Assembly: GCA_023392615.1 (NCBI GenBank)
Contig: JAEVYT010000002.1
Location: 124,001 to 188,000 of the forward strand
Direction of reading: 5' to 3'
DNA length: 64,000 bases
Source: Bacillota bacterium
GTDB lineage: Bacteria > Bacillota > Clostridia > Lachnospirales > Lachnospiraceae
The notes under the pieces were generated by a model, which saw nothing but the letters and a program-made list of their open reading frames with translations, did not search any database and had not been told where the DNA came from. A program made the translations under genes and the position numbers. This document shows, piece by piece, positions 35,156 through 44,324 of the stretch. Each line of letters starts with the position of its first letter. Position 1 is the first letter of the stretch.

Positions 35156-36029
35156 AAATACTTGGTGAGTAGGGTTTTGTTAGAAACACCTGCTTACCAT
35201 AATGTTTATGTTTTAAAAAGTATTGATAAGCGTTCTGTGCGTGTTCTCGGGTCCTGTAGATGCCGAATACCGTAGGTCCGCTTCCGCTCATGAGAGATAC
35301 CATAGATCCGAGCTCATTCATTTTATTTTTAATTTCATTGATGATTGGATAATTTTTTACGGTTACAGTTTGAAGGATATTGTCCATATTATTAGTTAAG
35401 GAAGTGAGATCTCCATTCTCAAGTGCTATGCGCATATTCGTTATATCCGGATGAGGAATGTCATCAGTTAACTTAAGGTTTTCATAAACATACTTTGTGG
35501 AAACACTGATATCTGGTTTCACCAGCACCACGTGGCATTCGGGAATAGATCGTAGAGAAGTAAGAACTTCGCCGATTCCTTCGGAAAGAGCCGTTCCCAG
35601 CTTAATGCAATAAGGAACGTCAGCACCTATTTTTACTCCAATTGTCATAAGTTCTTCTGTGGTAAGGCCGGTGTTATAGAGTATATTCAGACCTTTTAAA
35701 GTGGCGGCGGCATCGGAACTTCCGCCGGCTAATCCAGCCGCTACCGGAATGTGCTTATCTAGTTTGATGAACAATCCGTCTGTTATACCAGTCTTTTCAA
35801 AGAATAATGATGCGGCTTTATAGACCAGATTACCTTTGTCGATGGGAAGATAAGAAAGATTTGTTTTCATCATTATCTTATTTGAGTTTGTTTTTTCTAT
35901 CATTATGGTATCATATACGTCAAGAGATTGCATAATCATACAGACATCATGATAACCGTCAGGGCGCTTTCTTAAAACATCTAGACCTAAGTTGATTTTT
36001 GCATAGGCTTTCACTGATATAGAATTCAT
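35154..36029 (-). CDS. ispE: 4-diphosphocytidyl-2-C-methyl-D-erythritol kinase
   Basis: A 291-residue GHMP-superfamily kinase. It phosphorylates CDP-methylerythritol in the MEP route to isoprenoid precursors. Markers: VKAYAKINLGLDVLRKRPDGYHD at the N-terminus, the ATP-binding loop VAAGLAGGSSDAAATLKGLN (about residues 92-111), and the C-terminal LMSGSGPTVFGIY glycine-rich motif. GGAGG lies before the ATG. It is followed by the near-palindrome. The spoIIR gene lies upstream on the same strand with a 64-bp gap. Confidence 0.96.
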   Translation of the reverse strand: MNSISVKAYAKINLGLDVLRKRPDGYHDVCMIMQSLDVYDTIMIEKTNSNKIMMKTNLSYLPIDKGNLVYKAASLFFEKTGITDGLFIKLDKHIPVAAGLAGGSSDAAATLKGLNILYNTGLTTEELMTIGVKIGADVPYCIKLGTALSEGIGEVLTSLRSIPECHVVLVKPDISVSTKYVYENLKLTDDIPHPDITNMRIALENGDLTSLTNNMDNILQTVTVKNYPIINEIKNKMNELGSMVSLMSGSGPTVFGIYRTREHAQNAYQYFLKHKHYGKQVFLTKPYSPSI

Positions 36030-36093
36030 GGTGACCTCCGGTAACTTTTGATTAACGGTATTTTATCATAAATAAGGTATATTTACAATGCGA

Positions 36094-36768
36094 CTAGTCG
36101 AAAAGCTTCTTAAAGGATTCCCATAGCTTGAATTTAATATGTACTGGTTCATTCTTTAAGAGCAGTGAATCATATTCCTCCTTGGTTAATAAATGTTGTA
36201 GCTTCATATTAGTTTGCTTGTCAACTACGCTGTAGGTATCATCAACAAAGCAGAGAGGAGGGAACATGACACACCACCAGTTCTTGCCTTTTGCTTCGCC
36301 AATACGAACACGGAGAGCTTCGTAATTGCCGGGAGGGAACGAATATTGACCATATAATTTTAATGGGAAATAGCATTCTCCCAAAGAAACATCCACTGAG
36401 TAATCATATCCGTTTTTACGAATTGTGTCCGTGGCAACTTTTTGAATCATATCTTCATTCTTGGTAATAATGGAACGTGCTTCTTCAATAGAGGAAGCTT
36501 TAATCAGTAGAGGCGAAAGCTTCTTCACTAATTTGTCCTTTACCTTTAGTTTTAATGCTTGATCAGATGCACTGTCGCTGTTTGCTATGACATGAAAACG
36601 GATAATTTCTTTTGCAATTCCTTGTTGGACTTCCTTGTTATGTAAAGCGTTTGATTTTACTACACACATGCTTATGCCACAGAAAAGTATAATGCCAATT
36701 AGTAATAATTTATTCAGTTTATTGTTGTTATCGCTTTGGTTACTATGTATGCGTTTATATGATTTCAT
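36094..36768 (-). CDS. spoIIR: Stage II sporulation protein R
   Basis: A 224-residue secreted signalling protein. In sporulating Firmicutes, SpoIIR is made in the forespore and triggers SpoIIGA to process pro-sigma-E in the mother cell. An N-terminal hydrophobic segment (about residues 18-38) is followed by the family core IIRFHVIANSDSASDQALKL, and then GECYFPLKLYGQYSFPPGNY and WWCVMFPPLCFVD. The start at 36768 is preceded by GGAGG; an ATG four codons earlier overlaps that site. It would be expected to depend on sigma-F. Confidence 0.94.
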   Translation of the reverse strand: MKSYKRIHSNQSDNNNKLNKLLLIGIILFCGISMCVVKSNALHNKEVQQGIAKEIIRFHVIANSDSASDQALKLKVKDKLVKKLSPLLIKASSIEEARSIITKNEDMIQKVATDTIRKNGYDYSVDVSLGECYFPLKLYGQYSFPPGNYEALRVRIGEAKGKNWWCVMFPPLCFVDDTYSVVDKQTNMKLQHLLTKEEYDSLLLKNEPVHIKFKLWESFKKLFD

Positions 36769-36976
36769 GATATCCTCCATTCAATATAATGTAGTTTCAA
36801 TGATTTACTTGTTATGTAATTAAATTGTTACCACAAAATGGAAACCTATACATGAGCGACTAAATTAATCCTTAAGTTACAATGATAGATATCTGTACTA
36901 TGAAGTAGGATAAGTACTTGTCCTTTGGGAAGGTTAATAGTAAAATAAATGAATAGTTATAGATATGGAGGCAGAG

Positions 36977-37393
36977 ATGACAAAGGATGTAGATATCACA
37001 ATTATCGGAAAACAAGAGAGTATAGAAGATAATGAGGTAACAATAAAAACAACAGGTAGCTATCATTTTACGAATGGGAAGCATTATATTCAATATGATG
37101 AGATAAGTGAAGAGGACGGGAAGGCGATTAGAAATACGTTAAAAATATCCCCTAACGAGGTTTCTTATAGAAAAAAAGATAAATTTAATACATGGATGTA
37201 TTTTGAGAAAAATGAGATATCCCAGATGAATTATCCAACCCCCTACGGTAATTTGGCACTGTATATCTCAACAAGAATTATTGATGTTACCGAAACACAG
37301 GAGAAGATAGAGGCAGTGCTAGAATATACCCTATCGAATAATAATGCTTCGGTTTCGGAAAACACATTGCACATAATAATAAGTGCGAAGTAG
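36977..37393 (+). CDS. DUF1934 family protein (YwiB-like)
   Basis: A 138-residue protein with alternating strands as expected for the DUF1934 calycin-like beta-barrel. It starts MTKDVDITIIGKQES and contains GSYHFTNGKHYIQYDE and TPYGNLALYISTR, ending with LEYTLSNN. Bacillus YwiB is the best-known relative; its function is unknown. The start is the ATG at 36977, with GGAGGC upstream; an ATG at 36965 overlaps the site. Convergent with the CapA-like gene. Confidence 0.85.
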   Translation: MTKDVDITIIGKQESIEDNEVTIKTTGSYHFTNGKHYIQYDEISEEDGKAIRNTLKISPNEVSYRKKDKFNTWMYFEKNEISQMNYPTPYGNLALYISTRIIDVTETQEKIEAVLEYTLSNNNASVSENTLHIIISAK

Positions 37394-37447
37394 ATACAAC
37401 ATTTTAAATCAAATCGACAATAAACATGAATGATACTGAATAGGGAA

Positions 37448-37523
37448 TATACAAATAGCATGTGTTTACTTATCCGTAAGAGATCTTTATCTCCGTCAGA
37501 TATAAACACATGCTATTTGTATA
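37448..37523. repeat. Perfect 21-bp inverted repeat
   Basis: The 21-bp arms (ending CATGTGTTTA and starting TAAACACATG) match without a mismatch around a 34-nt loop. The loop holds a small CTTAtccgTAAG hairpin. It lies between convergent genes, and no T tract follows on the plus strand. Confidence 0.6.
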
Positions 37524-37552
37524 AAGATATTTTATTATATTTCATAAAGTAT

Positions 37553-37626
37553 TAAAAAGGGAGGTGCAACCATATAATATGGTTCCTTAATAGAATTTTA
37601 TAGTTGCATCATCCCCATCTACATTT
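37553..37626 (-). terminator. Terminator of the CapA-like gene
   Basis: On the minus strand, GATGCAAC and GTTGCACC form a stem ending in CCCTTTTT. About 13 bp after the stop codon. Confidence 0.6.
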
Positions 37627-37638
37627 TATTCGAGTCAA

Positions 37639-38811
37639 TTAATGTACGTAGCCGTCCTCATCGATGGTAACATTAGAGGATAAGGATCGCATAAAATTGT
37701 AATAGGTTTTCTTTTCCCCCGGGTCGGTTAAAAGATAGGTCTTTGTATTCTTATTCATGACGGGTAGAAGCTGGAACTTGATTGTGTTATTAGGATCTAG
37801 ATACAGCTTAACCATACCGGATTGCTTTGTGGATGAGTTAAACCAGTAATTGCCGAGACTGTAAGCAATGGGTTTTCCCTTGTAATATTCCACACCTTGC
37901 ATAACATGAGGATGGCAACCAATTACGACATCCGCACCCGCATCGATGTATTGTCGAGCCATCTGGCGTTGGTAGGCCTCCGGGTAATTATTGCGTTCTA
38001 CACCCCAATGAACAAAGATTACTACAAAATCACTGTTTGCATTTGCTTCCTTAATGGATGCTATAATCATAGCAGGATCATAGGTTCCGACCATACCAAG
38101 TTTATTATCGGTTGCATACCAGCTTCCGGTGAAGATAACACGGGAGGCAGCGAGGAAGGCGATTTTTCTACCACCTACACTTCGGTAGATCGGTGCTTTT
38201 GCTCGGTTAATATTTTCACCGGCACCTACATAATCAATTTTTGCTTTGTCCAGAGTATCAAAGGTATCCTGCAGCGCATCCGGACCATAGTCCAGAGCGT
38301 GATTATTTGCCAGGGATACGATGTCCACACCCATCTGTTTTAATATGTCCACACGCTTAGGATCAGCGCGGAAGGTATAGGACTTGTTAGCGGATTTTGT
38401 TCCACGGGTACTATAGGAAAACTCATTATTAAGCATCATTACATCTGCGGACTGCATCTCTTTTAGGAGATCATTAGAAAAACAAGCAGAGATATCCTCG
38501 CCGGAGGAATCGTATTTTGCTACCGGATCAGAGTTTTCATCTAGATTAACATCTCCTGCAAACCCAAGAACAACAGGACTTATCGTGGGAGTTGGAGAAG
38601 GAGTGGGTTTGGAAGTTACTTTTCCTTCATCGGTGGGCTTTTCATTTGCTTCCGTGGGTGCTTTTGTAGGTTTATCGTGCCCTGAATTATCCGAGATTAC
38701 TGTTGGATCTTTTCGATTTTGTAACTCAAAAGCATACACCAATAACCCTCCGATGGCTATCAAGGTTATGACACTTACAATAAAAAGAATTATAATATTA
38801 CGATTTTTCAT
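37639..38811 (-). CDS. CapA family (PgsA-like) metallophosphatase-fold protein
   Basis: A 390-residue protein with an N-terminal membrane anchor (about residues 7-27), a Pro/Thr-rich linker (TSKPTPSPTPTISP) and a CapA domain. The domain contains GFAGDVNLDENSD, MLNNEFSY, IVSLANNHALDYG, FVHWGVERNNYP and IGCHPHVMQGVE, the metal-binding residues of a calcineurin-like fold. CapA/PgsA proteins take part in poly-gamma-glutamate or other capsule metabolism. No pgsB/C partners are present, so the substrate is open. It is surface-exposed and anchored. Confidence 0.85.
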   Translation of the reverse strand: MKNRNIIILFIVSVITLIAIGGLLVYAFELQNRKDPTVISDNSGHDKPTKAPTEANEKPTDEGKVTSKPTPSPTPTISPVVLGFAGDVNLDENSDPVAKYDSSGEDISACFSNDLLKEMQSADVMMLNNEFSYSTRGTKSANKSYTFRADPKRVDILKQMGVDIVSLANNHALDYGPDALQDTFDTLDKAKIDYVGAGENINRAKAPIYRSVGGRKIAFLAASRVIFTGSWYATDNKLGMVGTYDPAMIIASIKEANANSDFVVIFVHWGVERNNYPEAYQRQMARQYIDAGADVVIGCHPHVMQGVEYYKGKPIAYSLGNYWFNSSTKQSGMVKLYLDPNNTIKFQLLPVMNKNTKTYLLTDPGEKKTYYNFMRSLSSNVTIDEDGYVH

Positions 38812-38890
38812 ACTACCTCATTTCTGCCATATACGGCATTTGGAATAAAAGTATATCCTGTTACACTTAATTGAAAGATTCCCGGTTAAA

Positions 38891-38941
38891 TAAAAATCCT
38901 CTTACCAATGTTAACAGTGCGACATCATGGTGAGAGGATTA
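38891..38941 (-). terminator. Terminator of the 38950-39402 gene
   Basis: On the minus strand AATCCTCTcACCA pairs with TGGTaAGAGGATT, followed by TTTTATTT. It separates this gene from capA. Confidence 0.75.
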
Positions 38942-38949
38942 AATTTTAA

Positions 38950-39402
38950 TTATTTATCTTTTTTAAAAGAACCTGTGATTCTCTTGAAGATGGATTTCTT
39001 TGCCTGCTTTTGAACCAGATTGCCTCTTAATCCTTTTACATCCATGATGTAAATACCACTAAGAACTGCTTTTACTTCTTTTTTAATAGGAATTAACTCG
39101 AATACCTTAGGGTCACACATCAGTGACATAACCTTTGGTCCGATTTTTGCTTTTACAATCGGGATCTTAGAACCACGCATATAACGAGGTGTCTGATCAA
39201 GAACCATCTTAGGAAGATTGGCTTCCTTCATCTTCATTTTCTTTTTATCAATAACGAGGATGGATACAGTCTGAGCAGCTGCCTGCATCTGTGCTTGTGA
39301 ATCCTCTTGTTTCTTCTGAAGTCGATTCGCAAAAAAGTATAAACCTACTAATATTCCTATAATTACAACAGCTACTATTATTAAATAACCCCACCACTGC
39401 AT
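38950..39402 (-). CDS. Single-TM conserved hypothetical protein
   Basis: A 150-residue protein with one N-terminal membrane segment (WGYLIIVAVVIIGILVGLYF, residues about 4-23). A cytoplasmic basic part follows (MQAAAQTVSILVIDKKKMKM, KANLPK-type stretches, PRYMRGSKIPIVKAKIGPKV). The N-terminal helix with the short external end suggests a bitopic membrane protein with a cytoplasmic beta-rich domain. No family was recognised. TAAGGAGG precedes the ATG. Confidence 0.6.
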   Translation of the reverse strand: MQWWGYLIIVAVVIIGILVGLYFFANRLQKKQEDSQAQMQAAAQTVSILVIDKKKMKMKEANLPKMVLDQTPRYMRGSKIPIVKAKIGPKVMSLMCDPKVFELIPIKKEVKAVLSGIYIMDVKGLRGNLVQKQAKKSIFKRITGSFKKDK

Positions 39403-39534
39403 GAGATAGGTACCTCCTTATTAATATACTGATAATAAACACGTCCATTTATGGAACATCGATAATTGTATCATCTTTTTATCAAAAAATAAATAGCAAA
39501 GTGAAAAATATACAAAGATACTTGTATCAAAGCT

Positions 39535-40263
39535 TTATATCATTTCATTGTTTTTCATCAGCATTCCTCGAATGATATTTTGCACATAAGAACCAAGGAA
39601 TTTTTGATCTTCTTTTGACAGGTCTTTCGGATAAATGGGTTTACCATATTCTATGATAACATGTGCAGAATGAATCCAAGGAAAATGGTTTTCAAATAAT
39701 TCATCGGTGTTAGATAGTGCGACCGGAATGATTGCACATCCGGTTTTTTGTGCTATCTTGAAGCTGCCTTCTTTAAAAGGAAGCATATCCTTACCCTGGC
39801 TGCGAGTTCCCTCCGGAGAGATATATACACTATAACCATCCTTAACTAAATCAATTCCTTTTAATATCGTTTTAAGTCCCTGTTTTACATCATCTCGGTC
39901 TAAAAACAGACATTGTAAGAAACGCATCCAATAACTGAGGAATGGGATTTTGCCGATTTCCTTCTTGGCCATAAAGCTGGTAAGGGTCGGAACGGTTGAA
40001 TAAGCAATAGGAACATCAAAATAACCTCTATGATTTGCGATATATAACACTGCCTCACCCTTAGGAATATTTTCGCGTCCGATTACAGTTTTTTTGACAC
40101 CACTGATAAAGTTAACGACATGGAATGCGCCGACAACAATTTTCTGTGAAGCAGCAACCATAGCTCTGCGATTAAATCTTCCGATTATCCACATGATCAA
40201 ATATAAAGGGATGCTGATTATAAAAAATATTAATAAAAATAAGACTGTTAGTATAAGTCGCAT
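39535..40263 (-). CDS. plsC: 1-acyl-sn-glycerol-3-phosphate acyltransferase
   Basis: A 242-residue membrane-bound acyltransferase. It forms phosphatidic acid from lysophosphatidic acid and an acyl donor. The catalytic HX4D motif reads NHRGYFD, the substrate-binding motif reads SPEGTRSQGKDMLPFKEG, and VALSNTDE follows. An N-terminal membrane segment (about residues 3-22) anchors it. AGGAGG lies 4 bp before the ATG. It stands between the VanY-type gene and the single-TM protein gene on the same strand; operon membership is unclear. Confidence 0.93.
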   Translation of the reverse strand: MRLILTVLFLLIFFIISIPLYLIMWIIGRFNRRAMVAASQKIVVGAFHVVNFISGVKKTVIGRENIPKGEAVLYIANHRGYFDVPIAYSTVPTLTSFMAKKEIGKIPFLSYWMRFLQCLFLDRDDVKQGLKTILKGIDLVKDGYSVYISPEGTRSQGKDMLPFKEGSFKIAQKTGCAIIPVALSNTDELFENHFPWIHSAHVIIEYGKPIYPKDLSKEDQKFLGSYVQNIIRGMLMKNNEMI

Positions 40264-40323
40264 AAAACCTCCTGATTTGTAATGAATTATAATCTGTACT
40301 AGTTTATTCTACTGCCGCATCAA

Positions 40324-41472
40324 CTATTCGGTAACACTATCGATAGATCCTGATGTATTAACTACCGGACTTGTGGGGGCAGTAGGTGCTTTCGTAGGAA
40401 TAGGTGTATGGGTTGGAGCCTTAGTTACCTTAGGAGTAGGTGTATGTGCCGGCTTAGGTGTCGGAGTTAAAGGTGCCTTGCTAGGTGTATTTGTTATATC
40501 AATATCACCACCATCATTCGGAGCTATCGTAAGGGTTGGTGAAATCGATATCGTTAAAGCAGGAGTTGGTGTAGCTGGACGATGATATGTAGGCGGTGTG
40601 TAATTAATAATGCTAGCATAGACCGTTTCAAAATCAAAGTTCGGGTCAGGAGTATAGTGATAATATTCCTCCAGCGATAAATCATTCTTAAACATATAAT
40701 AAGCAAGCCCTTTGCCTACATAACGGATATGCCATGGCTCATACGCATATCCGGTAATTGATGCCTTGTCCTTTGGATAACGTACAATAAAACCAAACAA
40801 ATGGGCGTTTTTAGCAACCCACATTCCCTCAGGAGTTGAAGCAAAATCATCATTTAAGCGATTGCTATTTGATCCTGCGGATATATCAATTGACAGCCCG
40901 GTCTGATGTTCACTGGTACCCGGGACAGCAGAATACATCAGTGTATGTGTTTTGCCCTGAGTTTTGATATTGTTGCGGAATATCTGATACTGTCTGCTAT
41001 AGGAGCGGTATGCGGATACTCCGGTTAGCTTATAACCTGATTTTTCAGCAGCGGCAAATAATTTTTCCAAAGCTTTTGCAGCTTCGGGGCGCATAAGTGA
41101 TTTTTCCTCAGAATATGTAGCGTTAAAGTTTACATCCGGCCTTACTAATTCATCCGGTTTATATGTTTTTGGTAAGCTATGCTCCTTATTAACAAATACA
41201 GTGATGCTGGAGGGATCCAAATCCATCTTAGTAGCCGGAACAAAATCTTTGATTTCTTTTTCGGTTTGCTCTTGCTCCTGTGGAGTTAGTGTAACCTCTT
41301 TAATATCATCAGGTGAGACTGTCGGGGATAAATCATTACCTGCGGTGTCAGAAGAGTCTGTAGTCTTGGCATCGGAATGGATGGTACGTGATACAGCCAC
41401 ATAAATGATACCGCTGACTAAGGTAAGAGATAAAATCGAAATAATTGTAAGTATTAATACCTTTCTGTTCAA
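40324..41472 (-). CDS. VanY-type D-alanyl-D-alanine carboxypeptidase
   Basis: A 382-residue anchored cell-wall enzyme. After an N-terminal membrane segment (about 5-27) comes an acidic spacer. The VanY/peptidase M15 domain (about 120-270) holds VSAYRSYSRQYQIF, zinc motif GTSEHQTGLSIDIS and catalytic EPWHIRYVG. The C-terminal 100 residues are a Pro/Thr-rich tail (TPTPKPAHTPTPKVTKAP) likely spanning the wall. It trims terminal D-Ala from peptidoglycan stems. The start is TTG at 41472 with AAAGGAG upstream. No vanA/H/X genes are present, so resistance is not implied. Confidence 0.88.
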   Translation of the reverse strand: MNRKVLILTIISILSLTLVSGIIYVAVSRTIHSDAKTTDSSDTAGNDLSPTVSPDDIKEVTLTPQEQEQTEKEIKDFVPATKMDLDPSSITVFVNKEHSLPKTYKPDELVRPDVNFNATYSEEKSLMRPEAAKALEKLFAAAEKSGYKLTGVSAYRSYSRQYQIFRNNIKTQGKTHTLMYSAVPGTSEHQTGLSIDISAGSNSNRLNDDFASTPEGMWVAKNAHLFGFIVRYPKDKASITGYAYEPWHIRYVGKGLAYYMFKNDLSLEEYYHYTPDPNFDFETVYASIINYTPPTYHRPATPTPALTISISPTLTIAPNDGGDIDITNTPSKAPLTPTPKPAHTPTPKVTKAPTHTPIPTKAPTAPTSPVVNTSGSIDSVTE

Positions 41473-41719
41473 ACGGGTATCTCCTTTCGTATAAAAACAT
41501 ATTTGATAAATAAACTAGGGATATAACATCCTTCTGATTATTGCGAGAAGTCCAAAAAGCATCGTTCTGCCCAACCGGATATCTGTAACATTAAATCAGG
41601 ATAGGTTATTTACCATATATGGTATTCATTTGTTGAATGTGTAATTTGGTCGCTTCAATCATTATATCATACAATAGACGATAGTGTTTCATAAAAAGTT
41701 TACTAAAGTACGAAATAAT
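41473..41719. other. Intergenic region with a 12-bp palindrome
   Basis: The 247-bp gap carries the upstream region of the VanY-type gene and the 3' flank of the nicotinate phosphoribosyltransferase gene. A perfect palindrome ACCATATATGGT lies at 41612-41623 and could be a protein site. No gene or clear terminator was seen. Confidence 0.4.
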
Positions 41720-43186
41720 TTACAGTAAATTAGTATGAGGTTTCTCGGTTAAGCCATCAATGAGTTGTGATTTTATCTTATAAAGTTTTGAAGATAAATC
41801 AACGTACACGATATGGGGATTAATTAGACGTCGAACCTCATCCCATATAGTATCAAGTTCTTTCATACAATAATCACGAATCTCCATGACGGATGGGGAG
41901 GTATATACGCATTTGCCCGATAAGAAAATGGGTACAAGTAATTCCCTTAGGATATACGAGTCTTCCTCAAGGATTGTCTTCTTCCAGGTAGCAACAGGGT
42001 CAAACAGCAGAAGGGGTCTGTCTGATGTAAAAACTTCCTCTTCCAGTGTAATCAAATCGGCTTTAACCTTACCGCTTTCTTTTTCGTAGATGCGATAGAT
42101 TTTCTTGTTACCAGGATTGGTGATTTTCCACTGATTTTCAGAGAGCTTAATTTTAGGCTGAAATTCTCCGGCATGTTCGATTGCAGCTAATTTGTAAACA
42201 CCGCCAAAGGCAGGGCAATCCTTAGAGGTAATCAGTTTTGTACCGACGCCCCAGGAATCTATTTTAGCACCCTGTGTTTTAAGCGAATCGATAATAAATT
42301 CATCCAAATCACTAGAAGCAGTGATACTTGCATCAGGGAAGCCTGCTCCGTCAAGCATCTTTCTAGCCTTCTTTGATAGGTAAGCAAGGTCGCCGCTATC
42401 CAAACGGATACCATACTTCTCAGGCATTTTATCTAGGTCGCGTAGTTCCTCGAATACTCGAATTGCATTCGGAACTCCGGAACGCAGAGTATCATAGGTA
42501 TCTACCAGTAAAGTTGTATTCTGTGGATAAAGCTCCGCATATTTACGAAAGGCGGTTAATTCATCATCAAAGCTCATAATCCAACTATGTGCATGTGTAC
42601 CTAGAGCGGGAACATCGTATAATTTTGCAGCAAGAACATTACTTGTGCCGATACAACCACCGATTACTGCAGCTCTTGCTCCCAGCGTACCGGCATCCGG
42701 TCCCTGTGCTCTTCGTAGCCCGAATTCCATAACCGGCTGACCACCTGCAGCATACACCACGCGGGAGGCCTTGGTTGCGATAAGGCTTTGGTGGTTAACA
42801 ATATTTAATAAGGCAGTCTCAACTAACTGAGCCTCCATAATAGGTGCAATTACTTTTACCAGAGGTTCCATCGGAAATACTACGGTACCCTCAGGAATTG
42901 CATAGATATCTCCGGTAAAACGGAAATTCTTCAGGTATTCTAGAAAACCTTCGTTAAAGATCTTCTGGTTACGAAGAAATTCAATATCATCCTCAGTGAA
43001 TTTTAACTCCTTGATATAGTCTATTACCTGATCCAATCCGGCACAAATTGCATAACCGCTACCGGAAGGGTTCTCACGATAGAACACATCGAAAATAACC
43101 GTTTCGTTATTGTTATTATTATAGTAACCTTGCATCATCGTTAATTCATAAAAATCAGTCAATAAGGTTAAGTTCTGTTTGTCCAT
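41720..43186 (-). CDS. pncB: Nicotinate phosphoribosyltransferase
   Basis: A 488-residue enzyme that converts nicotinate and PRPP to nicotinate mononucleotide in NAD salvage. Family landmarks include LLTDFYELTMMQGYY at the N-terminus, MEFGLRRAQGPDAG (residues about 154-167), LGTHAHSWIMSF with the phosphorylatable His region, and the PRPP-binding VDTYDTLRSG. GAGCGGxGTKL-type Gly loop is read as SWGVGTKL. AGGAGG precedes the ATG. It is a single gene on the minus strand. Confidence 0.95.
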   Translation of the reverse strand: MDKQNLTLLTDFYELTMMQGYYNNNNNETVIFDVFYRENPSGSGYAICAGLDQVIDYIKELKFTEDDIEFLRNQKIFNEGFLEYLKNFRFTGDIYAIPEGTVVFPMEPLVKVIAPIMEAQLVETALLNIVNHQSLIATKASRVVYAAGGQPVMEFGLRRAQGPDAGTLGARAAVIGGCIGTSNVLAAKLYDVPALGTHAHSWIMSFDDELTAFRKYAELYPQNTTLLVDTYDTLRSGVPNAIRVFEELRDLDKMPEKYGIRLDSGDLAYLSKKARKMLDGAGFPDASITASSDLDEFIIDSLKTQGAKIDSWGVGTKLITSKDCPAFGGVYKLAAIEHAGEFQPKIKLSENQWKITNPGNKKIYRIYEKESGKVKADLITLEEEVFTSDRPLLLFDPVATWKKTILEEDSYILRELLVPIFLSGKCVYTSPSVMEIRDYCMKELDTIWDEVRRLINPHIVYVDLSSKLYKIKSQLIDGLTEKPHTNLL

Positions 43187-43361
43187 AAGATCCTCCTAAC
43201 ACATAAAGTGAGGCTGCTTTTCTATATAAGTAAGTAGCATTTTATCATATCAAAACATATACCACTTTCTAAAATAAGTCAAGTATTCTTGAAGGGGAAT
43301 GTAGAAAAAGTGAAAAGTTAAGAATTTCGAGAGTGTTCATAGGGAGGTTTACAACAAAAAG

Positions 43362-43424
43362 AAAAGCCTCCAAGCATACTCAAGGCGGCAGGGGGTAAGA
43401 TATGAGGGTGCTTGAAGGCTTTCT
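43362..43424. terminator. Hairpin 1 of a tandem pair
   Basis: AAAGCCTcCAAGCA pairs with TGCTTGaAGGCTTT around a 32-nt loop, between divergent or tandem minus-strand genes. It may terminate the ABC operon transcript. Confidence 0.55.
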
Positions 43425-43474
43425 AAGCAATACCCTCCCACTTCGTATTTCAACTAAGTGAGAGGGTGCTTAGA
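43423..43474. terminator. Hairpin 2 of a tandem pair
   Basis: TCTAAGCA..CCCTCcCACTT pairs with AAGTGaGAGGGT.TGCTTAGA directly next to hairpin 1. Both lie in the 355-bp gap between the ABC permease stop and the pncB start. Confidence 0.55.
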
Positions 43475-43541
43475 AAATATGTTTTATAATTTATATTAAT
43501 CTAACGTGAAGAGTGATAATAGTGTTTAGTTAGGGGTTCGC

Positions 43542-44324
43542 TTAATCCTTTAGTGAAGTTCTTCGAAGAAGGAGATAACTTATCATGTAGCATATTGTGG
43601 CGATAAATAACAGCGTCAACATAAATCCGCATGGACTACATTGATAAGTAATAATAACAAAGTTATTTAAATCCTCTAAAGGTCTTAGTAAACTCTGGGT
43701 AATGGATATATTAGGGAAGATAAAAAAATAAGATAGCACCGATATACTTATTATATATCTAAAAATTCTATGTATATTATAATAAATTACTGCTACCATA
43801 TAACTGATTGCCACCAAAGTTAAGAAGAAGCAAAAGTTAAAAAGAAAGTTATATAAATGGAAGGAGATAAAGTTGGTAGGAATGTTTTCATATACAATCT
43901 CAAAAATAGAGAACCATTCTACTTGGCGAGTAGGCGTGGTAATGTGGCTTGCCCAAAGTTTTGCCAAGATTAGTAGAACTTCACTTATTGAGGATAGAAT
44001 AAAAACCAGTTTTAAAGAAGAAAGAATTTGACTAAGTATTTGGTTGGTTCTTGCTACCCCATTCTGTAGGAGAAATCTAAAATTGTTTTTTACAGAGCGA
44101 TATCCTACAAAACACAAGACTGCACCTGCTATAAGTTCAATGTTTGAAAATTCCAAAGACATAAATTCTGCAATATTACCCTCGGTATTTGTTGGAGGGA
44201 AGATTTTATAATGATAAATCTCATATAGAGCCTCTATGAATAGCAATAAAACAAGTCCTAAATAAACGATAATATTTTTATAAAAATCCTTACATTGATA
44301 TCGATAAGCCTCTTTTATCTTCAT
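43542..44324 (-). CDS. ABC transporter permease (ABC-2 type)
   Basis: A 260-residue membrane protein with about six hydrophobic segments, beginning with a charged MKIKEAYRYQCKDFYK region. It is the membrane partner of the ATPase whose stop codon overlaps its start by 4 bp. Permeases of YtrB-type transporters vary in sequence, and this one shows no diagnostic motif. Substrate unknown; the YtrA-controlled family is often induced by cell-wall antibiotics. Confidence 0.75.
   Translation of the reverse strand: MKIKEAYRYQCKDFYKNIIVYLGLVLLLFIEALYEIYHYKIFPPTNTEGNIAEFMSLEFSNIELIAGAVLCFVGYRSVKNNFRFLLQNGVARTNQILSQILSSLKLVFILSSISEVLLILAKLWASHITTPTRQVEWFSIFEIVYENIPTNFISFHLYNFLFNFCFFLTLVAISYMVAVIYYNIHRIFRYIISISVLSYFFIFPNISITQSLLRPLEDLNNFVIITYQCSPCGFMLTLLFIATICYMISYLLLRRTSLKD

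Noticed and set aside
40324..41472. Vancomycin-resistance carboxypeptidase
   Set aside because: It is an ordinary VanY-type wall enzyme with no vanHAX or vanRS genes.
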